Shown: in pieces, positions 32,739-33,770 of the stretch
How the letters are laid out: every line of letters begins with the position of its first letter
Position numbering within the stretch: position 1 is the first letter of the stretch
Source of the DNA: an uncultured bacterium
GTDB taxonomy: Bacteria; Verrucomicrobiota; Kiritimatiellia; RFP12; UBA1067
Direction: 5' to 3'
NCBI GenBank assembly: GCA_902799385.1
Contig: CADCAK010000020.1
Coordinates: 1 to 33,770, forward strand
DNA length: 33,770 nucleotides
Position numbers and translations under genes: made by a program
The notes under the pieces: generated by a model
What the model saw: the letters and a program-made list of their open reading frames with translations, nothing else
What the model was told of the DNA's origin: nothing
Databases searched by the model: none

Positions 32739-33599
32739 CTATCTGTTTTTCAATCTGAAGCAACGCGCGAGGAATGCGCCGCTCATATTGTGCCAGACGC
32801 TGAAGATTGCGCCTGGAACGGCTGCCATGGGATAGGCTGCGAAATGCACCGCGGCGAGGCTGGCGGCAAGACCCGAGTTCTGCATGCCCACTTCAATACA
32901 GAGAGCACGGCGCTTTGGCTCGGCAAGGCGCAACGCCGCGGCGAGCATATAGCCGAGGGCAAGTCCGCAGACGTTGTGCAGCACGACTACAATGAATACT
33001 GTCAGCCCGCCGGTGAAAAGCCTCTTCGCATTGACCGCGAGAATGAGCATGATGATGATGGCGATTGCGACGGACGACACGGTCGGCATGAAGCGAACCG
33101 CCTTCTCCGTCGCCTTTGGGAAAAAGCGTTTTGCGGCGAATCCGAGAAGAATCGGCAGTATCACCACCCAGAGAATGCCAACAAACATTCCGGACGCATC
33201 CACATCAACGGTCTTGCCGGCGATGAGCAGCGTAAGCGCGGGCGTCAGAAACGGCGCAAGAATCGTCGATACGCCAGTCATGCCCACCGAAAGCGCAAGG
33301 TCGCCCTTGGCGAGATAGGTTATGACGTTCGAGGCCGTACCGCCTGGGCAGCACCCGACGAGCACGACGCCGACCGTCAGCGCCTCGTCCAGTCCGAAGA
33401 GCCGCGAAAGCGCCCACGCAAGCGTCGGCATGATGGTGAATTGCGCGGCGCAACCTATCGCAATGTCAAGCGGTCGCCGGAATACGACCTTGAAGTCCTC
33501 GACTTTGGTTGCGAGTCCCATTCCGAACATGACAACGCCCAGAAGAACACTGATAAGAGTTCCGGGCGATGAAAAAACAGAGGCGATTGCCGTATTCAT
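32739..33599 (-). CDS. Bile acid:sodium symporter (BASS) family transporter
   Basis: Inner-membrane Na+-coupled symporter of 286 residues with nine to ten hydrophobic segments. Family motifs: FGMGLATKVEDFKVVFRRP, FTIMPTLAWALSRLF, GCCPGGTASNVITYLAKGD followed by LALSVGMT (the first crossover and Na+ site), and CIEVGMQNSGLAASLA (the second crossover). Bacterial members move bile acids or small organic acids and pantoate-type precursors; the substrate cannot be assigned. Its ATG overlaps the stop of the upstream YkgJ-like gene (ATGA), so the two are co-transcribed. Confidence 0.94.
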   Translation of the reverse strand: MNTAIASVFSSPGTLISVLLGVVMFGMGLATKVEDFKVVFRRPLDIAIGCAAQFTIMPTLAWALSRLFGLDEALTVGVVLVGCCPGGTASNVITYLAKGDLALSVGMTGVSTILAPFLTPALTLLIAGKTVDVDASGMFVGILWVVILPILLGFAAKRFFPKATEKAVRFMPTVSSVAIAIIIMLILAVNAKRLFTGGLTVFIVVVLHNVCGLALGYMLAAALRLAEPKRRALCIEVGMQNSGLAASLAAVHFAAYPMAAVPGAIFSVWHNMSGAFLARCFRLKNR

Positions 33600-33770
33600 A
33601 ATCTACTTGCTGCTCCATCATTGGACGGTGAAGACGCGGCGAGCGCGGGGCAGACGACAGAAGAGTCGGGATTTGTCCACTCAAAGGGGAAAGTCCGGCA
33701 CTTCTCGGGCTTCACGGGATTGATGCGGCAGAGGTTGTCGTCCGTCAAATAAACACAAGAGCCGTCCGGG
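33596..33770 (-). CDS. YkgJ-family cysteine-cluster protein, C-terminal part
   Basis: 58 codons reach the window edge. PDGSCVYLTDDNLCRINPVK, PEKCRTFPFEW and VVCPAL show the spacing of the second half of the CxxxCxxC zinc/iron-binding cluster of YkgJ (UPF0153) proteins. The stop overlaps the BASS transporter start. The biochemical role of the family is not established. Confidence 0.75.
   Translation of the reverse strand, partial: PDGSCVYLTDDNLCRINPVKPEKCRTFPFEWTNPDSSVVCPALAASSPSNDGAASRL

Overview
The window looks like a chromosomal segment of a GC-rich bacterium of the PVC group, most probably Kiritimatiellota or a close Verrucomicrobiota relative (moderate confidence; no rRNA or marker phylogeny is available). 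Pointers are a PATR-type autotransporter-like protein, Tat-exported Gfo/Idh oxidoreductases beside DUF1080 proteins, a secretin-like repeat protein, Rnf genes, and word-like low-complexity repeats in the gaps between genes. Almost everything is on the minus strand; the one clear plus-strand gene is an RluA-type pseudouridine synthase.

Layout, left to right. 1-1573: 5' part of a surface autotransporter-like gene whose reading frame is broken by a 12-nt G tract just before the signal peptide (a candidate phase-variable gene, OFF as assembled). 1998-9892: aromatic amino acid operon, transcribed trpL-trpE-trpGD-trpC-trpB-trpA-trpF-pheA, with a leader peptide containing WWW and an attenuator. 9902-12694: tpiA, an LRR lipoprotein and a MATE exporter. 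12769-14272: dCMP deaminase and a DUF1080 lipoprotein, each with its own promoter. 14331-17390: rnfC, an AlbA_2-type gene and rnfD, with no rnfG/E/A/B following. 17486-17751: tRNA-Arg(ACG), initiator tRNA-Met and tRNA-Pro(GGG). 17879-18576: a short upstream ORF and rluA. 18605-23375: a secreted glycan module of GH10 xylanase, Tat-exported Gfo/Idh lipoprotein and a TIM barrel-DUF1080 fusion.

23.6-28.1 kb is an accessory stretch that looks more AT-rich. It holds small membrane proteins, a lipoprotein with GVQIGG-type repeats, a DUF2442/DUF4160-like cluster and decayed toxin-antitoxin genes (HigA, MntA/HepT), with three copies of a 25-bp repeat at module boundaries. 28.2-33.8 kb holds an internally duplicated secretin-like protein, a sirtuin, a broken sugar-kinase chimera, a BASS-family transporter and the end of a YkgJ-like cysteine-cluster protein.

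Two themes cross the window. First, several promoters place the -10 hexamer 6-9 nt before an ATG, which predicts leaderless mRNAs; in two cases the leaderless ORF is a short peptide whose stop codon overlaps the start of the real gene. Second, the gaps inside operons are filled by iterated low-complexity repeats, several of which encode the C-terminal residues and stop codon of the preceding gene.
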